A stretch of DNA of 64,000 bases from Marsupella aquatica (GCA_973895155.1 OZ316891.1:16182001-16246000), one strand, 5' to 3'. Shown: positions 33,057 to 45,483, counted from the first letter of the stretch. Translations and numbers: made by a program. Notes: a model not told the origin generated them from the sequence alone.

Positions 33057-34949
33057 CCCCCATACGACTCAAGAATAAACCAATCTGAGAGTAGAAACAA
33101 AGATTCTGATCTGGCTTGCAGCAGCTAGAACGTACGCAAGCCATTACATTGGGTCAAATGTGAGTGGTCATTGACCGTAGAACATTCCTGCAGAGTTAAG
33201 CTATAAACACTTGCCAAACAAAGATGAGCCAATTGTTCTTCAAGACAGCAAGGGACAAAGTCGGTTAGCCATGCATGGACCACCATCTAGAGCTAGGCGA
33301 TGCCCTTGTTTTTGAGTTAGTCAAGCCTCTGGAATCAGGAGCATTTTTGTAAACCTCTTCCACTTTCCCATTGATGTTACAGTTTTATCATCATCCTTGT
33401 CCTACTAATGAACCTTTTCTACGTTCCTCACAATTGTATTGTCATCCTCAACCTCCCTTTGCCTACAGTAGTCAGCATGTTTTTCTTTTGTCCAGTGTGA
33501 AAGCTAAACCTATGGACGAGATGGATTCACCCACGCAGATTTTCCATAATGTGTTGATGCTGAAGCACTATCCACATATCACATTTTACGGTTGAGTGTT
33601 GGTGCAATCTATTATGTGATTGTTGACAGTCAATGAAGATCTGTGAAGTGGATTATATGAAGTAGGTGAGAAGCAACAAGTCAAGTATGGCCACCAAAGT
33701 GGCTTCTTTCTTTCAACAAGGTCCCTAGCAAAGAACATGCTAATCATTATGGGCAGTAATGGTGATAATCTTTCCGACATATCAATTTTTTGCCATTTTC
33801 ATGTGGCCATGTTGTACTTAAAAGATTGTTTGCTACAAGCCCACATTGTTTCCATTTATTCCTTTCCTGACATGTACTAGTGGAAAGTGTCTTGAAGTTA
33901 GCCACATTTCCACGGAGATTTCAAATTATAAGAAACCATAAAAAATATTGACAGCCGAAGACCGCAAAGTCAACTCAACAATTATTGACGCTTGGACTAG
34001 TCCCCACAATCAAGGACCTACCCACATCAATTCTACCTGCTATGAGCTTCAAACACTTCCTATTATGTCGGTTTCTACAAAAAATGAGGGATGATCAAAA
34101 ACTTACTCTTAAGCCTTGGTTCTAATGCCCTGCGTATGGAAAAGAATAGTGAAGGACCAAATGTACATTTGGTGCAGAAACACAACAAATAACCCTCTAC
34201 AATGGCTTCATTGGATATACATCATATTTATTATTCAAATGCACGTGTTTAATTGGCACTCTTGGCTTGATGTACTTCTGTAGATTCTTCCAATTTTTGA
34301 GCATAGAATTGCAACGGTGATTATGTTGTCAGAACACCATCCCAAGGATTGTCAGAGAGCAAGGGAGATAGGGGGCGGGTAGCATTATGGGCAGTAATGG
34401 TCTTCAGCTGAAGCCCTATTTTTTGAAGCATTAAAGCCCATAATCCTGGAAACATGGGATCAGTATATACAAAGGACAAGTGTGCATATTCTTCTACCAA
34501 AGGGGTAACTTTTTACTGATGCTCAGAAAGAAGCTTCATCGAATAACAATCCCAACCAGAGCACATCAATTTCATCATTCAAAGACAAAAGAAGCTTATT
34601 TGAGAAGCATGAGACATATATTAATGTCCAATTTAAGGTTCTCTCACAGATCGTCGATGAGTCACAACTTACAGAGAAGACATGAGTATCACTCAAATAA
34701 TCATGAGTAGTGTATTTTGGAACTCAATGGATCACAGGTATTAACTAAACAGAACAAATCCCAGATGTATAATTTCATAACTACATTGGGACAATCTGCT
34801 CTTCATGGTAATGAAAAAAATTGGCTGACAATTTGATCACCTACAATTCAATCACCTCTACATTCTTCTGGTTCTTCTTTGTTTTGACAAAATTGTCACC
34901 TCATTCAGTAAATTGTCCCGTGCCTCAGGCCCTTCGCCCATGTACTCCC
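33057..34949. other. AT-rich stretch without recognised genes
   Basis: Only short ORFs are present (up to 76 aa). I see no motif, repeat structure or RNA gene that I can support. Confidence 0.5.
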
Positions 34950-35113
34950 TTCAAGGCACATGGAATCTTGCGTATCCACCTGGATGGGGTGTAATACCCC
35001 GGAGCAACTCAGGACTGAAATGCTCTCCTCTCTCAATCAAATAGTTATGTAGAATGCAACAACAATAGATCATGGGACCAATTCTCTCCTTTTTTGGTTG
35101 AGTATTCACCACG
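34950..35113 (-). pseudogene. PIF/Harbinger transposase fragment
   Basis: The minus strand translates to KKERIGPMIYCCCILHNYLI followed by ERGEHFSPELLRG. This matches the conserved C-terminal ..C.iLHN.lI.. block of Harbinger-type DDE transposases (DDE_Tnp_4). Upstream sequence ends abruptly next to a TGTCATGCC motif at 35131 that may be the start of another LTR-type insertion. Only this block is recognisable. Confidence 0.55.
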
Positions 35114-35130
35114 TTCTTTTTAGCTGCTCT

Positions 35131-35355
35131 GTCATGCCATCGGCCTAGTCCTTAGTCCGATCTATGTCTAAGACGAACACTTCCCTTGTTATTATTCGGG
35201 TTTGGGCAGGCAGGGACGTGCGGAGTGCGTATAATTCTCCCAGACTAGCGCTAAGTGCGCATACATTTACTTACAAGCACGCTTAGGTATGCTTTGTGTT
35301 CCGCCGCCGGAATGTACCTTAGTCAACACGGGGTCGACCCCGGCTTACGGACTTC
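35131..35355. other. Older repeat, first segment
   Basis: It starts TGTCATGCC, similar to LTR starts here, and directly precedes E1. With E1 and the CACTA element removed it joins 39105-39637 and 45365-45700. No gene is seen in this segment. Confidence 0.4.
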
Positions 35356-35882
35356 TATGACACGGATAACGTGTCACTTAACCAAACGCAGGTCCTAGAT
35401 TAGGACTTATATGGTCATTAGGACCGTAGCTGTAGCGTAGAGTAGCACAAATAACCGTCTTTGCCATTATGAATAGATTAGGAGTGGGTTAGTTGATTGA
35501 ATGATTATGAATTAAGGAAAGGGGATTATTACAATCGACCAAGGTACGGTGGCGGCGGGGGAGTAAAAATCTGTTAGGAGATCACGCTTGGACCGAGACA
35601 CCCAACTTTGGGCCATTATCAACTATCAAAACGGCCTCGCCTTCTCACGCTCAAGCTCACCCTGACACCCCCCATAAGAGCTGAGTTGATGGCGCTACGG
35701 CCCATTTGCTCGATCATACATTTTGGAATTCGCGGACGCTAACATTCCCTCTCACCTTTGCTCAAATCGAAGGGCAAGAGCAGATTGTGGCAGGATTTAG
35801 TCAGGGCGAGTAAGGCCGCCACCAGCAAGCAAAACTACCGGGCGGGAATGCGGAATCGACAAACTAGACTACAAAGGTTAGT

Positions 35883-38117
35883 ATGACCCTTACAGCCTTG
35901 GGATTTTGGACCTTGTTTGGCGAGGTAGGTGATAAGTTCTCCAAGATTTACTGGTATTCTTGCCCCGAGAAAGCCGCTTAAGAACAAAGGTACGCAAAGT
36001 TGGTGGCTAAGGTAGCACAGGTTAACTGTGAGAAGATAGCCATCACCAGGGATTCCAGCTACAACAAGCTACGGGACTACATCACCAAGTTATATATCAG
36101 CAAGGAGGGGTTTAGATTGGTAGTAGAGGCGATTCTTGAAGTCCTCGCGAAGTTCTTTAGGCTGAGGGGCAGCCAGAGGCTGACTCCAATGGAGTTCGAC
36201 AAAATCCCGGGATACATCGACCAGCAAATTGCAGCCGAGAAGCATGAACAAGACATCAGCAGACAACGGGAAGCGGCGCACAATCTTACGTTCCTCGGGG
36301 AAAGCTCCAACGCCTTCAACTGGGATATGGCTACTCCGACACCACCCCCAGCCCCTCAGCCGATGACCACCGGCATACCGCCAAACCGGTCCCAAGTCCA
36401 TCCTGTGAACAACACCGAGTGTTCCTCGGGTTCTGAGCGTGTTAGTCCGTAGCTTGAGCAGCGTTCTTGGAAGTGGGCAAGGACGACGCCGGCCCCCAAA
36501 CCCACAACGCAAACCAACGCCGCCCCTACACCTGCCGGCCAACCCCCCGACCAACTTGACCCAACGACACTCAGATAATCAACAATCTAACTTATTACAA
36601 GTAATCCGCGTCCCCAAGATAGTCTGGACGATGTCGTCCCAAAAGATTTTGACTCAAGAATGGCTTTTATAGGGGATGATGGGCGAGGCCTCCCAGTTGG
36701 GTTGCATGCATGCTGACTCGGAGGGGCTGCTTGGTTGGATGGATTGAGGTTTGGTGATTAGGTGACTCGTCATCACCAGGTTTGGTGTTTGGGTGAGTCA
36801 CCAGGCTTGGAGTTTGGATGAGGCTTGCTGATGGCAGCTGGCTCAGGCTGGATGGTTGGGTTTCCGATGCTACTTAAGACTTGAGCCTCGGCTCATTGAG
36901 GTTGGCAGTTGTCTATTGAGATCTGTTGAGTTTCATTCTGTGAGTTCCGCTCCGTTCTGCGGAACTCGATTGTTGTGCGGCAGTTTTGGAGTTTTGTGCA
37001 AGTGTTGGATCCAGGTGTGGAGTTTTGGATCCAGGCGCGGATTTCTCAAGTTTGGAGCCTCGTCGATCCAGGCGGGGATTTCTCAAGTTTGGAGCCTCAT
37101 CGATCCAGGCGGGGATTTCTCAAGTTTGGAGCCTCGTTGGTCCAGGCCCGAGTTTTGTGTGAGCTGTTGTAGACTAGTGGAGTAGCTAGTCAAGTTTTGG
37201 TTTTGTGAGCTAAGGAGAGTTTTTCTGTCAGTTTTTGAGTAGATAGTCAAAAAGTAAAAAAGATAAAGGAGTGAGAGTTCACTCCAAAAAGTGCTTGTCG
37301 CTTGTCCCAATCGTAGCCAGAAACGCGCAGTTTGCCCGAGGAGCCCCTAACTTTAAGTCCTTGTGACAACGGCAATCTAGAAACCCGACCACACAAACTA
37401 TCTCAAGGAACATGAGTTGGAGCAGTTCGCTCACTTGCTATGGAGACCTAGCGCAGCCAGGCCAAAGGAGGTTTATGAGTTCATCTCCAACTTCGATACT
37501 AACGCATCGACCACCAAGGTTTCAGGACAAACCTTATCACTTACGGAGCATCGATTGGCACAGATCTTCTGTCTGCCAATCGGGCCAGTGTTGGTAGAAC
37601 TCCAAATTTGGGATAAGGAGTATACACCTCGGCACTTCAAACCCAAGGGTAAGACAGACAACGGGTACAAGCAGGGGTCATGCACCAACTTAATCTGTAT
37701 GGAGCGGCTGAACTTCATATGGACTACCCTACACATGATTGAGCCACGATTCGAGATTTCCCTCTATACAATCATACAGGTGGAACAGTACAAACGGTAG
37801 AACTGGGCCCAATTCTTTTACCATAGGTTCTCAAGGGAGCTAGTCTCTCCGCCGAGCGAGATAAATTGCTGGCGCAGAACTAGACCCATGGTGACTCCAT
37901 CGGCTAGCTCAGCCTAGAGGTAGCACGGCTCCAGATCGAGGCCGATGAAGCTGCAAACAAGGCAGAGGAGGCAGTACGGGATAATAAGACCTTGCAGGAC
38001 CGCATTACCCTGCTCGTCCTCCAGCCGACAAGACCTGGGCCCACCTCTGATCAAGGCGGCTTGAGGTCTCACCCCGACAAGGGGACAAACCCTGGCCCAG
38101 CCACAACACACACATAA
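35883..38117 (+). pseudogene. E-family LTR ORF (E1 copy)
   Basis: The start MTLTALGFWTLFG matches E2 at 61339. The first frame runs to 36452 with one TAA near 35979. A second block, 37417-37800, carries EFISNFD and GQTLSLTEHRLAQIFCLPIG, the domain shared with the B, D and F proteins. A third block near 37900-38117 is the C-terminal coiled coil. Between 36453 and 37400 lies noncoding sequence with a 37-bp tandem repeat, possibly an insertion. Compared with E2, E1 keeps the middle domain but lacks the proline-rich part. Confidence 0.65.
37028..37150. repeat. 37-bp tandem repeat, about 3.3 copies
   Basis: Units start at 37028, 37065, 37102 and 37139 (partial). Each contains GATCCAGGCGGGGATTTC then TCAAGTTTGGAGCCTCGTC, with few differences. 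Confidence 0.9.
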
Positions 38118-39104
38118 GGGGTGGTTAGCGAAGGGTGTGAGCAGGCGCCGCGCGAGGTAGTTGAGTCAGCAGCATCTTTTGATTAGGCTTAACGACAGAA
38201 TAGCTATCATTAGACACCAATTAGCGGCGCAGTAAGAAGAATTAGGACAAGATCAGTTAGGATCAGCCGACGTAGGATAGAGTCCATCGACAGACTAGAT
38301 TTTGGTCAGTAGACTTAGCCACTACCACCCCGGTCAGCATCCCTTGCCACTGACGGTCAGCCGGTCAGAGGTAGTGCGGCCGGTTAGTCAGAAGGTAGTT
38401 AGTCAGTAGGCATTACCCTGGGAGGTAGTATCTTCCGGCTCCTTTCCGCAACGTAGTATTTAGGCTTCCCCTTCCGCTATGGAAGGGGGAGAAGGCTTAG
38501 TTATCTCAGCGCAAGAAAAGGCAAGGCACGGGGAGTCCCGGCCTGAGCAAGGTCAGAGTGCACTAAGGAGTGAGAGTCAGAGTTGAGCTTGCTGGGCAAG
38601 TGCGGGGCGGGGCCTCGTAGAGATTGGGCATCGACTGCCTTAGGCCTGCTGACCCCCTTAGAAGTTGAGTCAACTATGTAAACTGATTCTTTGCTGAGTA
38701 AATGTAGTCTTTTCCCTCTGATTCTATCGTGAGTAATTGGTGTTGTGTGTATGCTTGGTCTGGGCAAAGGCGCCATTTCAAGGGACGTACCGGGTGCGGA
38801 CTAATGGTAGGGATTGCCACCCATTGCATGTCACAAGGTTCTGTCGCGTCGATGGCTTGAAAGCCCCAAGCCGGGAGTTAGTCCGAGTCACTAACTGTGG
38901 GAATATTCCAGTGGTGGAAAACAAATATACCTATGACCAGTACGAGTTGCGTAAGTATTATACCGGTAAGTATATTGACTTAGCCCGACTTAGGGCTAAT
39001 CAGGCCCGCTACACACCTCCTTGCCCGAACCCTCACCCCTATTGGTGGTCGAGGTCACACTAGGGAACTAACTCGGATTTAAGGCCCGAGTTAGGGGTGC
39101 GACA
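38118..39104 (+). other. 3' noncoding part of E1
   Basis: It is colinear with E2 63121-64000. It contains GGTTAGTCAG-type short repeats and the unit end. No gene is supported. Confidence 0.6.
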
Positions 39105-39637
39105 ACTTCTAAGCCTTTGTGTTACCGCCTTCGATCTGGATCCATTAGTACAAGTGCTCAACCCCGGCTCGCAACCTGCACCTCGTGCATGCTTGGCATA
39201 ACATGTTCGGCCCGGCAGTGATACTTGCACACAAGACTCATACATGCATTCATACATAAACATAAATCTTGATTTACACAAAGGAATTGAGGGGAAAGGA
39301 TTTCATTCATATATGATCATACACTTACGATTGGGCAACCCGACACCTCGTGAATGAACGGGCCCAAGGCCGAGGAGTATACACTACAATGGATCGAGCC
39401 CGGCTCTGCACTCGCCCGGTGAGCTTAGTCGTATACCCTCCCCTTGGCACTCCAGCACTTCACCGAGTTTGGGACTCCCCGCACGTACCGCGAATGACCA
39501 ACTTCTGAGTCTAAAATCCCCCCCCGTGCCTCTACCGGGGGGCTGCTAAATACTAAGGGCTGAGGACCAGCCTGGCCTCGTGCACAAATCTACGCTAACT
39601 CATATCCTTGCTAAGCTGGTTACGGATTGTCCTATTA
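39105..39637. other. Older repeat, second segment
   Basis: This lies between E1 and the CACTA element. It contains no ORF I can support. Confidence 0.4.
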
Positions 39638-39654
39638 CACTAGTACATTTTTGA

Positions 39655-40180
39655 CGACTTTCCGATACTCAAAATGCGACTATTTTGTCATGTCCGAACC
39701 CGAGAGTATCGGACGTTGTCCGATACAAATACCTTCGTAATGTCTGATGTGCACCTCATCGGATTCAGTTAGTCCGATGTGTTCCCTAACGCAACCAATA
39801 TCCCATATCGGTTACATCGGAACATTTCCAAAACTAAATGAATCGGACATTTGACCGGAAAAGTATTGTCAAGGGTCCGATCTTCAGGTTATCGGATACA
39901 ATGTGTGTTAGAGACAACATCGGATATTTTCCGATGTTTATTCAAACGGACATGGTTTTCGTAATAGAATACTACGGACATAAATTGCGTAAGGTAAAGA
40001 ATCGGAAACATTTTTGAAGCGGTCAATATCGGACCTCTTTGTTCGAACATTGGACGAGGGGTCCGATGTGTCCAATATCGGATGTGAGTGTTCTGATAGT
40101 TGTGATATCGGACAATTGCTGCGATTGAGCCTTTTGTGCTCCGATGCATATCCGATGCAAGTTTCATCGGATAGACCATT
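39655..40180. repeat. Left subterminal repeats of the CACTA element (TATCGGA/TCCGATA)
   Basis: Some 25 or more copies or variants of ATCGGA and TCCGAT occur in both orientations. Subterminal repeats of this kind bind element-encoded proteins in known CACTA elements. The same motif fills the right end and two inner blocks. Confidence 0.85.
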
Positions 40181-40824
40181 GGACACTGGTTATCTTGAGG
40201 TTCTTAGTTGAGTGGGGTTGAGAGAAGTATTAGAGATACTTTATGGAATATGTTTTATGCAAGAGTGGACATTGCGAAACAAATATAGTGCCGAGAAATA
40301 TATAATGTCGGGAAAATAAACACAAATATGGTAGGGGGCTAGCTATAGTTGCTACTTACTAGCTAAGTGGTGGAGGGGATGTCATCATCTTCCACTACAA
40401 CTACGTTGGGTCTATCCTGGACTATGGATCGTGATCGAGGGATATATGGCATCACAATAGACCAATTTGAGTCATCCGGATAAGGTAGGTAAAAACATTG
40501 CTCAAGGTGATGTGGGAATGCAAACGGATCTGAAGACCTCCAATTTGAGCTGATAACACTTGTCTTCAACCGAGTAAATCCGCATGCATCATCTTCACAT
40601 GTACGAGTTCGGTTATGCGTGCTTTATATCATTTTTTTGATTACGTACGTATTATGGTATTTATTATATTACCTTTTATGTATCATTATATAATAATTGG
40701 GCCATCGGATACCAACTCCTGATTTTCGGGGATATTCATACGGATTTAGAAATGGTGGCCCACAAGATTCATCTTGAACCATTTGCACTTCAATACCACT
40801 TCCTCCAAAGTAGTATGTGCATGG

Positions 40825-41130
40825 GGGGTATTTACAAACGACAGGAAACAGGAAACAGTAACAGGAAATAGTTACTGGTAACAGGAAATAGTTACTGGTA
40901 ACAGGAAAGTGGGTGGTAATTTTTTGGGATTTTATTTTGGAAAATTTTTTTTTGGGGGAAAAAAAGTTTTCTTTGTTTTGGTTTGTCATCATTATATTGC
41001 TAGCGCCCGAAGCTAACAATAGCAGCGCTTGGCGCTCGGAAAAAAACCCATGATTTTAATTATTTTGAAAAATAAGACTTTAAATGGTACATTTTTAGAT
41101 CATGTTTTTTACTGGTAACAGATTGTCCAA
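40825..41130. mobile_element. Remnant end of the ParB-type MULE family inside the CACTA element
   Basis: GGGGTATTTACAAACGACAG at 40825 is the cleanest terminal sequence of the family in the window. It is followed by AAACAG repeats and two CTGGTAACAG decamers, then two palindromes, then another CTGGTAACAG at about 41112. No coding sequence remains. The right boundary and target duplication are unclear; it could be a short nonautonomous derivative. Confidence 0.65.
41001..41037. repeat. Two palindromes in the MULE remnant
   Basis: TAGCGCCCGAAGCTA (41001-41015) and CAGCGCTTGGCGCTC (41023-41037) are imperfect versions of the family palindrome. Confidence 0.85.
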
Positions 41131-42112
41131 GAACAAAACCCTACCTAGCTACCCCCCTCAACCCAAAAAAACAAACCTAGCTACCCCTCGATCAAAACCT
41201 AGGTACTGCACATAAAATCCAATCACAACCATTAGTGTAACAAAGGCTTAACATTATCCTCAAAAAATGTCTAACAATATCCTATGTATTAAAACCCTAT
41301 ACCAATAAATCCCCAAACCCCTCAAAGCCCTAAAGTCCTTCAAAGAGAATTGGGATCAATTACAGTAAAAGAGTAAATCTAGGTACCACTTACTAGCCAA
41401 AACACCTTGACTTATCCTTCCATCCATCACTCAATGTTGAGCAAGTTAAGGCCCTATAATTACATTACTATACAACTTAGCTTTATAAATTTAGGGTGCA
41501 ATAAATTAAGCATGCAATCACAACCATATTTTAGTTATCTTAGGAAATACAAAGTCATGAACTAACCCCAAAATTGTAGTTGCGAAGAAGGAACTTGCAA
41601 GAGGCCGGGTAACATATACACAATATGCCATCCCGTTCACGGTGTTACTAAAAAAAGCCGGATATATTCAAACGACCACAAAAAAGTGACTACAACCCTC
41701 CCTTCTATTACCCCACCCAATTACTTAATTCCATGCTCCACATACAAACCCAAACACCCAAACTAAACCCAAAGTAAATAGATTTGACCTCCTATGGGAC
41801 CAAAACATGGAATCTGTTATAGCTGATCGAGGGGTCCGATACTAAAACAAACGGAAGCAGCATCGTAAAGGCAGGAGAAAGAAAAGCAAGGAGGGGTCCG
41901 AAGCAAAACGCATCGGAAGGTCCGATTGTAGGTCCGATTCTTTCGGCTTCGGACATTGCATTTCATAAAGTATCGGAAACAACAGACCTGTTTTCAAAAA
42001 ATAAGTCCCGATGCGGATGCGAAGATCCGGGCATCGGGCCAAGCTTCGCATTCCGTGGTTTGCGAGGCCGGGAGGCTCAGGTAGACATCGGTGGGCAAGC
42101 TAGGAGAGAGAC

Positions 42113-43075
42113 ATGGTGGGAGGAGGATCAGGTGGTGGGGACGGGGCTGGACCCTCTCGGCCCTATGATGAGATTATGAGGGAGATTTTTATGAGTAGGG
42201 CAAGGCTAAGTGCTGAGGATGCAGAGAGAGTTGTGCCACTTCTTCAGACCTTGATTGATGGATCCAGGATTGAGGCAGAGAAAGCTGCGGCTGCAACCAT
42301 TGCTGCAGAGAAAGCTACAAAGAAGAAGCAAAAGGAGGCAAAGAGAGGCAGGGAAGATGGTGAGGAATCCCTCTCTCCCCAAAAAGGAGAGAGGAAGCTT
42401 CGCAAGGCAGCTAAGGAGGCTGAGAAGAAGAGAGTGGAGGAGTTAAAGCGAAAGGAAGCCGAGAGAGCTCTGAGGCCTGAGCTAGCCCTAAACTCAGGTG
42501 GCTCCCCAATGCCGAGAGGATACAATCTCTTCCGCAGCCAGTTCAAGCAAGTGGTGAAGGCCAATTTGGGGCCATTAGATTACTGGGGAAGGAAGACTGA
42601 GGAGAAGAAAGGTCGAAATCGAGAGCAAGTGAAGGAGCGATTCAGGAATGGGGCCTCCCTTGATGACAGGTTCTTGAATAAGAGGATATCAGCTTCACTT
42701 TCAGACATGCAAAATCATCAGAGAGAGAAGTTCAGGAAGTACCTTGCTGATTTGCCAATTGATTCAGAGGTGGTCAGGGAGCAGGGCTGTCCAGATGTGC
42801 TCTCCCTAGATGAGTGCGCAGCTTGGCTTGAGGAGGAATTAGCAATCCGAGCCTGGCAAAAAAAGAGACAATGGGACCACGAAATCAGCTTGGCAGAGGA
42901 GAAGCGGAAGGCTGGGGAGGAAATTGACATCCTCCCCCTCCAACAGAACCTACGGCAGTGGGGATCTCAAGCAGTACGATTAAAAGAGCCACCCAAGGAC
43001 ATCATCAAAGCATTGGAGCGAGTCCAAGGGCGACCCATCGTCACTCACCGCATGGGGCAAGGAGGCTCCAATTGA
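42113..43075 (+). CDS. CACTA-borne ORF, 320 aa, unknown function
   Basis: The first ATG opens a frame with a Gly-rich N-terminus and a long charged helix (about residues 60-120, EKATKKKQKEAKRG type). A basic/acidic region follows with PMPRGYNLFRSQFKQVVKAN and repeated K/E-rich helices. No domain recognised. TATCGGA motifs lie on both sides of it (41835-42015, 43205-43350). It could be a TNPA-like DNA-binding protein or captured cargo. Codons near the end (GTAAGT at 43091) allow splicing to the acidic exon at 43754; this is not proven. Confidence 0.55.
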   Translation: MVGGGSGGGDGAGPSRPYDEIMREIFMSRARLSAEDAERVVPLLQTLIDGSRIEAEKAAAATIAAEKATKKKQKEAKRGREDGEESLSPQKGERKLRKAAKEAEKKRVEELKRKEAERALRPELALNSGGSPMPRGYNLFRSQFKQVVKANLGPLDYWGRKTEEKKGRNREQVKERFRNGASLDDRFLNKRISASLSDMQNHQREKFRKYLADLPIDSEVVREQGCPDVLSLDECAAWLEEELAIRAWQKKRQWDHEISLAEEKRKAGEEIDILPLQQNLRQWGSQAVRLKEPPKDIIKALERVQGRPIVTHRMGQGGSN

Positions 43076-43204
43076 CTGAAAGCAGAGTTCGTAAGTGCCT
43101 TCTCCCTCCTCCCTAGCTCCTCCCCCCCGACCACCTGACCTTCTCTTGCGAAGAGTGACTCAATTTTTGCTGCCAAATGCCTTTATGCCATTTCAGCCCG
43201 ATGT

Positions 43205-43350
43205 TTTTTGCTCTCGGGACTATTCTGTCCGATACTCATCCAAAGCTTTTAGCATCGGACCTAGTATCGGACCTGTTGTTATGCCATTTAGGGTTATCGG
43301 GATCCGATACTATTCCGTTGCTTTAAGTATCGGAAACAGCATCGGACCCC
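43205..43350. repeat. Inner block of TATCGGA/TCCGATA motifs
   Basis: About ten motifs in both orientations lie between the two coding regions of the CACTA element, like those in its subterminal regions. Confidence 0.75.
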
Positions 43351-43753
43351 TCATAAGAACAACGGGTTTTTTAAAATGTTGTTGTTTCACTCAATTAGGG
43401 GTATGGGTTTGCATTCTTCAGTACCCTAAGAAGGCATGGGACCCCTTACAAGAAATGGGAAAAGTTGGGCCGATGCAAAGACTAGTTTTCATGCTAATGG
43501 GTTTCTCGTTTGGTATTGTGATGTGTCAGGAGCGGGACTGGGGTCGACCTATTGGGCCGTCAGAGAGGGAGTTAGCAAAGAGGGATGGACCCCGAGCTCT
43601 TAAGCTCCACCTTGAGGAGGAGCTGGGAGAGGTAATTGGTGTTGAATTGGCCCTATATAGGTTCAAATTGTTTTTGGTTGTGGTCAATATTAGAGAGCTT
43701 TCAAGGAACTATGTTTTCAAATGCAATTTAACCCTACTTATGTATTGTGCAGG

Positions 43754-44486
43754 ATGAGGAGACAGGGTCTGATGAGGGAGAGGAGGGTGAGGGTGAGGAG
43801 GAGGGTGATGGTGAGAAGGAGAGGATGGCGAGGGAGAGGAGGGAGATGATTTTGAGGTGTCTGTGCCCTTAGAGGGTGCGGCAGAGCGATCGGGGAGGGT
43901 GCCCCGAGTTACCCCTACCCCTGCAGTCCCTCATGTTGCCCCCACATCAGCACAGAGGGGTAGGTCACATGGTGTTCATGGTGTGGCCTCCCATCAGTCG
44001 GGAGTGTCACGGAGTGCGAGACCCGGCCCCTCAGGGGGTAGTAGAGGTGGCGCGGGACCAGGCCATCGCTCTGGAGTACTATCCGGTACACCTGGCTCTT
44101 CTCGACAAGTGGGTCATGACATGGAGGATGGTGGCTCTAGGGGGCGAGCGCCATCACGTGAGTCTGGTGGGAGTACCGCACGGCATGGGCCACAGACAGC
44201 ATCTGTAGGGGATGCATCCCATCACTCTCACAAGTCTACCGGAGGGGGAGATGGCTCCTTCCACTCTGCTGTGTCAGGGGGTTTAGAGGCATCTGTTGCA
44301 CCTCAGCATCCTAGCGGTGCATCTAGTGGGTCAGGGTCCCGGCCAGCATCAGGCCAACCCACTGGTGAGCAGGTGGTTGCCACAGTTGTGGGCAGCCAGA
44401 GAGAGGAGGGGTCTTGTGTTCCTGGACCTGTACCACCCCCTCGTTCTCGCCCAAAGAAGAAGAAGGGATGCAACACACATTTTTAG
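43754..44486 (+). CDS. CACTA-borne acidic then Ser/Gly-rich ORF, possible second exon
   Basis: After an AG acceptor at about 43753 comes a strongly acidic run (DEETGSDEGEEGEGEEEG). A Ser/Gly/Pro/His-rich region follows, ending in PPPRSRPKKKKGCNTHF. The downstream part is open from 43857 to 44486 (209 aa), in a different frame from the start of the acidic run unless splicing or a frameshift intervenes. The low complexity gives no function. The lysine-rich end may act as a nuclear signal. Confidence 0.4.
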
Positions 44487-44769
44487 AGCTTAGTGGCATG
44501 AGCTAGATATGTAGTGCATGGTAGATTTTATACTAGCATATATATGTACCATCTAGTATAGTAAACTACCTAGGCTACTACATATTGTACATACCAGGGG
44601 GTTTCCCTTTTTGAATATGACATTTTGAGCTTGTACATATAACATTCTTTTGCATCAATCATAATTTAACCCAATTTGGCCCATTTCACCATGAAACTAA
44701 CCCTAAACCCTCAAATACCAACCCCACGAGGCCCACTCTTCTATCAAGAAAGAATCACCCTTGTCCGTT

Positions 44770-45345
44770 ACTAGTCCAATGTAATATACATCGGAAAAAC
44801 ACCTAATTATCCCATGCTTTCAGTATCGGGACATCCGATACTCTGCTCTTCGAACAGTCCTATACTAATCGCATCGGACCCCTCGTCCAGCAAGCATGAC
44901 AAAAATCCAATGTCCGATACCGACCACTTCGGACCATCCAATATGAAACCACTCGGATTGTGATACATGCAACATTGGACCTTCCGATCTATAATCCAAC
45001 GGATGTTGCGTTACTAAACGCATCGGAAACTCCGATGCTATAAATTACGCACATTGCGAAGCTCTAGGTAACGGAAATTCCGATATGATATGTATCGGAC
45101 GCCAAGTTTTGCGATTAAGGTCACCCAAGTGGATATTCGACTCTCTTTGCATCGGATACAAAATAGTCCGAAATGGTTTGCTTCGGAAATACCGATGTAG
45201 AGAGAAACGGAAAGTTCGAAGGTTGTCCGATGGTCGGTGTCCGATATGTGGAGAATGGGAACATACGAAGCGGGTTACATCGGAAGTACCAAATTTAGTG
45301 TGCAACTTTCGTGAAGGGATCCAATGGAGATGGCATCGGATAAAG
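44770..45345. repeat. Right subterminal repeats of the CACTA element
   Basis: A dense array of ATCGGA/TCCGAT motifs in both orientations mirrors the left end. The interval 44487-44769 holds nothing recognised. Confidence 0.85.
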
Positions 45346-45483
45346 GCCCGAAAATGTACTAGTGTTAGTCTAACCTATTCTACACAGGCTGGCTAATGTG
45401 TCATCGCCGCTATCTTCTGGCCGACACTTGTCCTAATAGCTTGTTTTAGCTACTCCTAGTTCTATTCTAATCCTAACCCTCCG

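Larger units (their letters stand above)
35356..39104 (+). mobile_element. E1: TG...CA-type unit (solo-LTR-like) with degraded ORF
   Basis: It starts TATGACACGG (TGTGACACGG in E2) and ends GGGTGCGACA, flanked by ACTTC at 35351-35355 and 39105-39109. At 3749 bp it has no pol, primer-binding site or second terminal copy. It is colinear with E2 but the two copies carry different deletions. Confidence 0.85.
40181..42112. other. Noncoding interior of the CACTA element
   Basis: No supported gene lies here. It contains the MULE-family remnant (about 40825-41130) and a second block of TATCGGA-type motifs (41835-42015) just before the first coding region. Confidence 0.5.
39638..45364 (+). mobile_element. 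CACTA (EnSpm-type) element, nonautonomous, 5.7 kb
   Basis: Perfect 14-bp inverted ends (CACTAGTACATTTT at 39638-39651, AAAATGTACTAGTG at 45351-45364) are flanked by the 3-bp duplication TTA (39635-39637, 45365-45367). These are defining features of the CACTA superfamily. The subterminal regions hold many TATCGGA/TCCGATA motifs. No TNP2-type transposase was found. It carries two plus-strand coding regions of unknown function and a remnant of the MULE family. Confidence 0.93.

Noticed and set aside
35246-35260. TAGCGCTAAGTGCGC as another family palindrome
   Set aside because: The right arm does not match and no MULE terminal sequence is near; likely chance.
44698-44718. Telomere-like CCCTAAA sequence
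   Set aside because: Only one or two units occur, within AT-rich CACTA sequence; no array.
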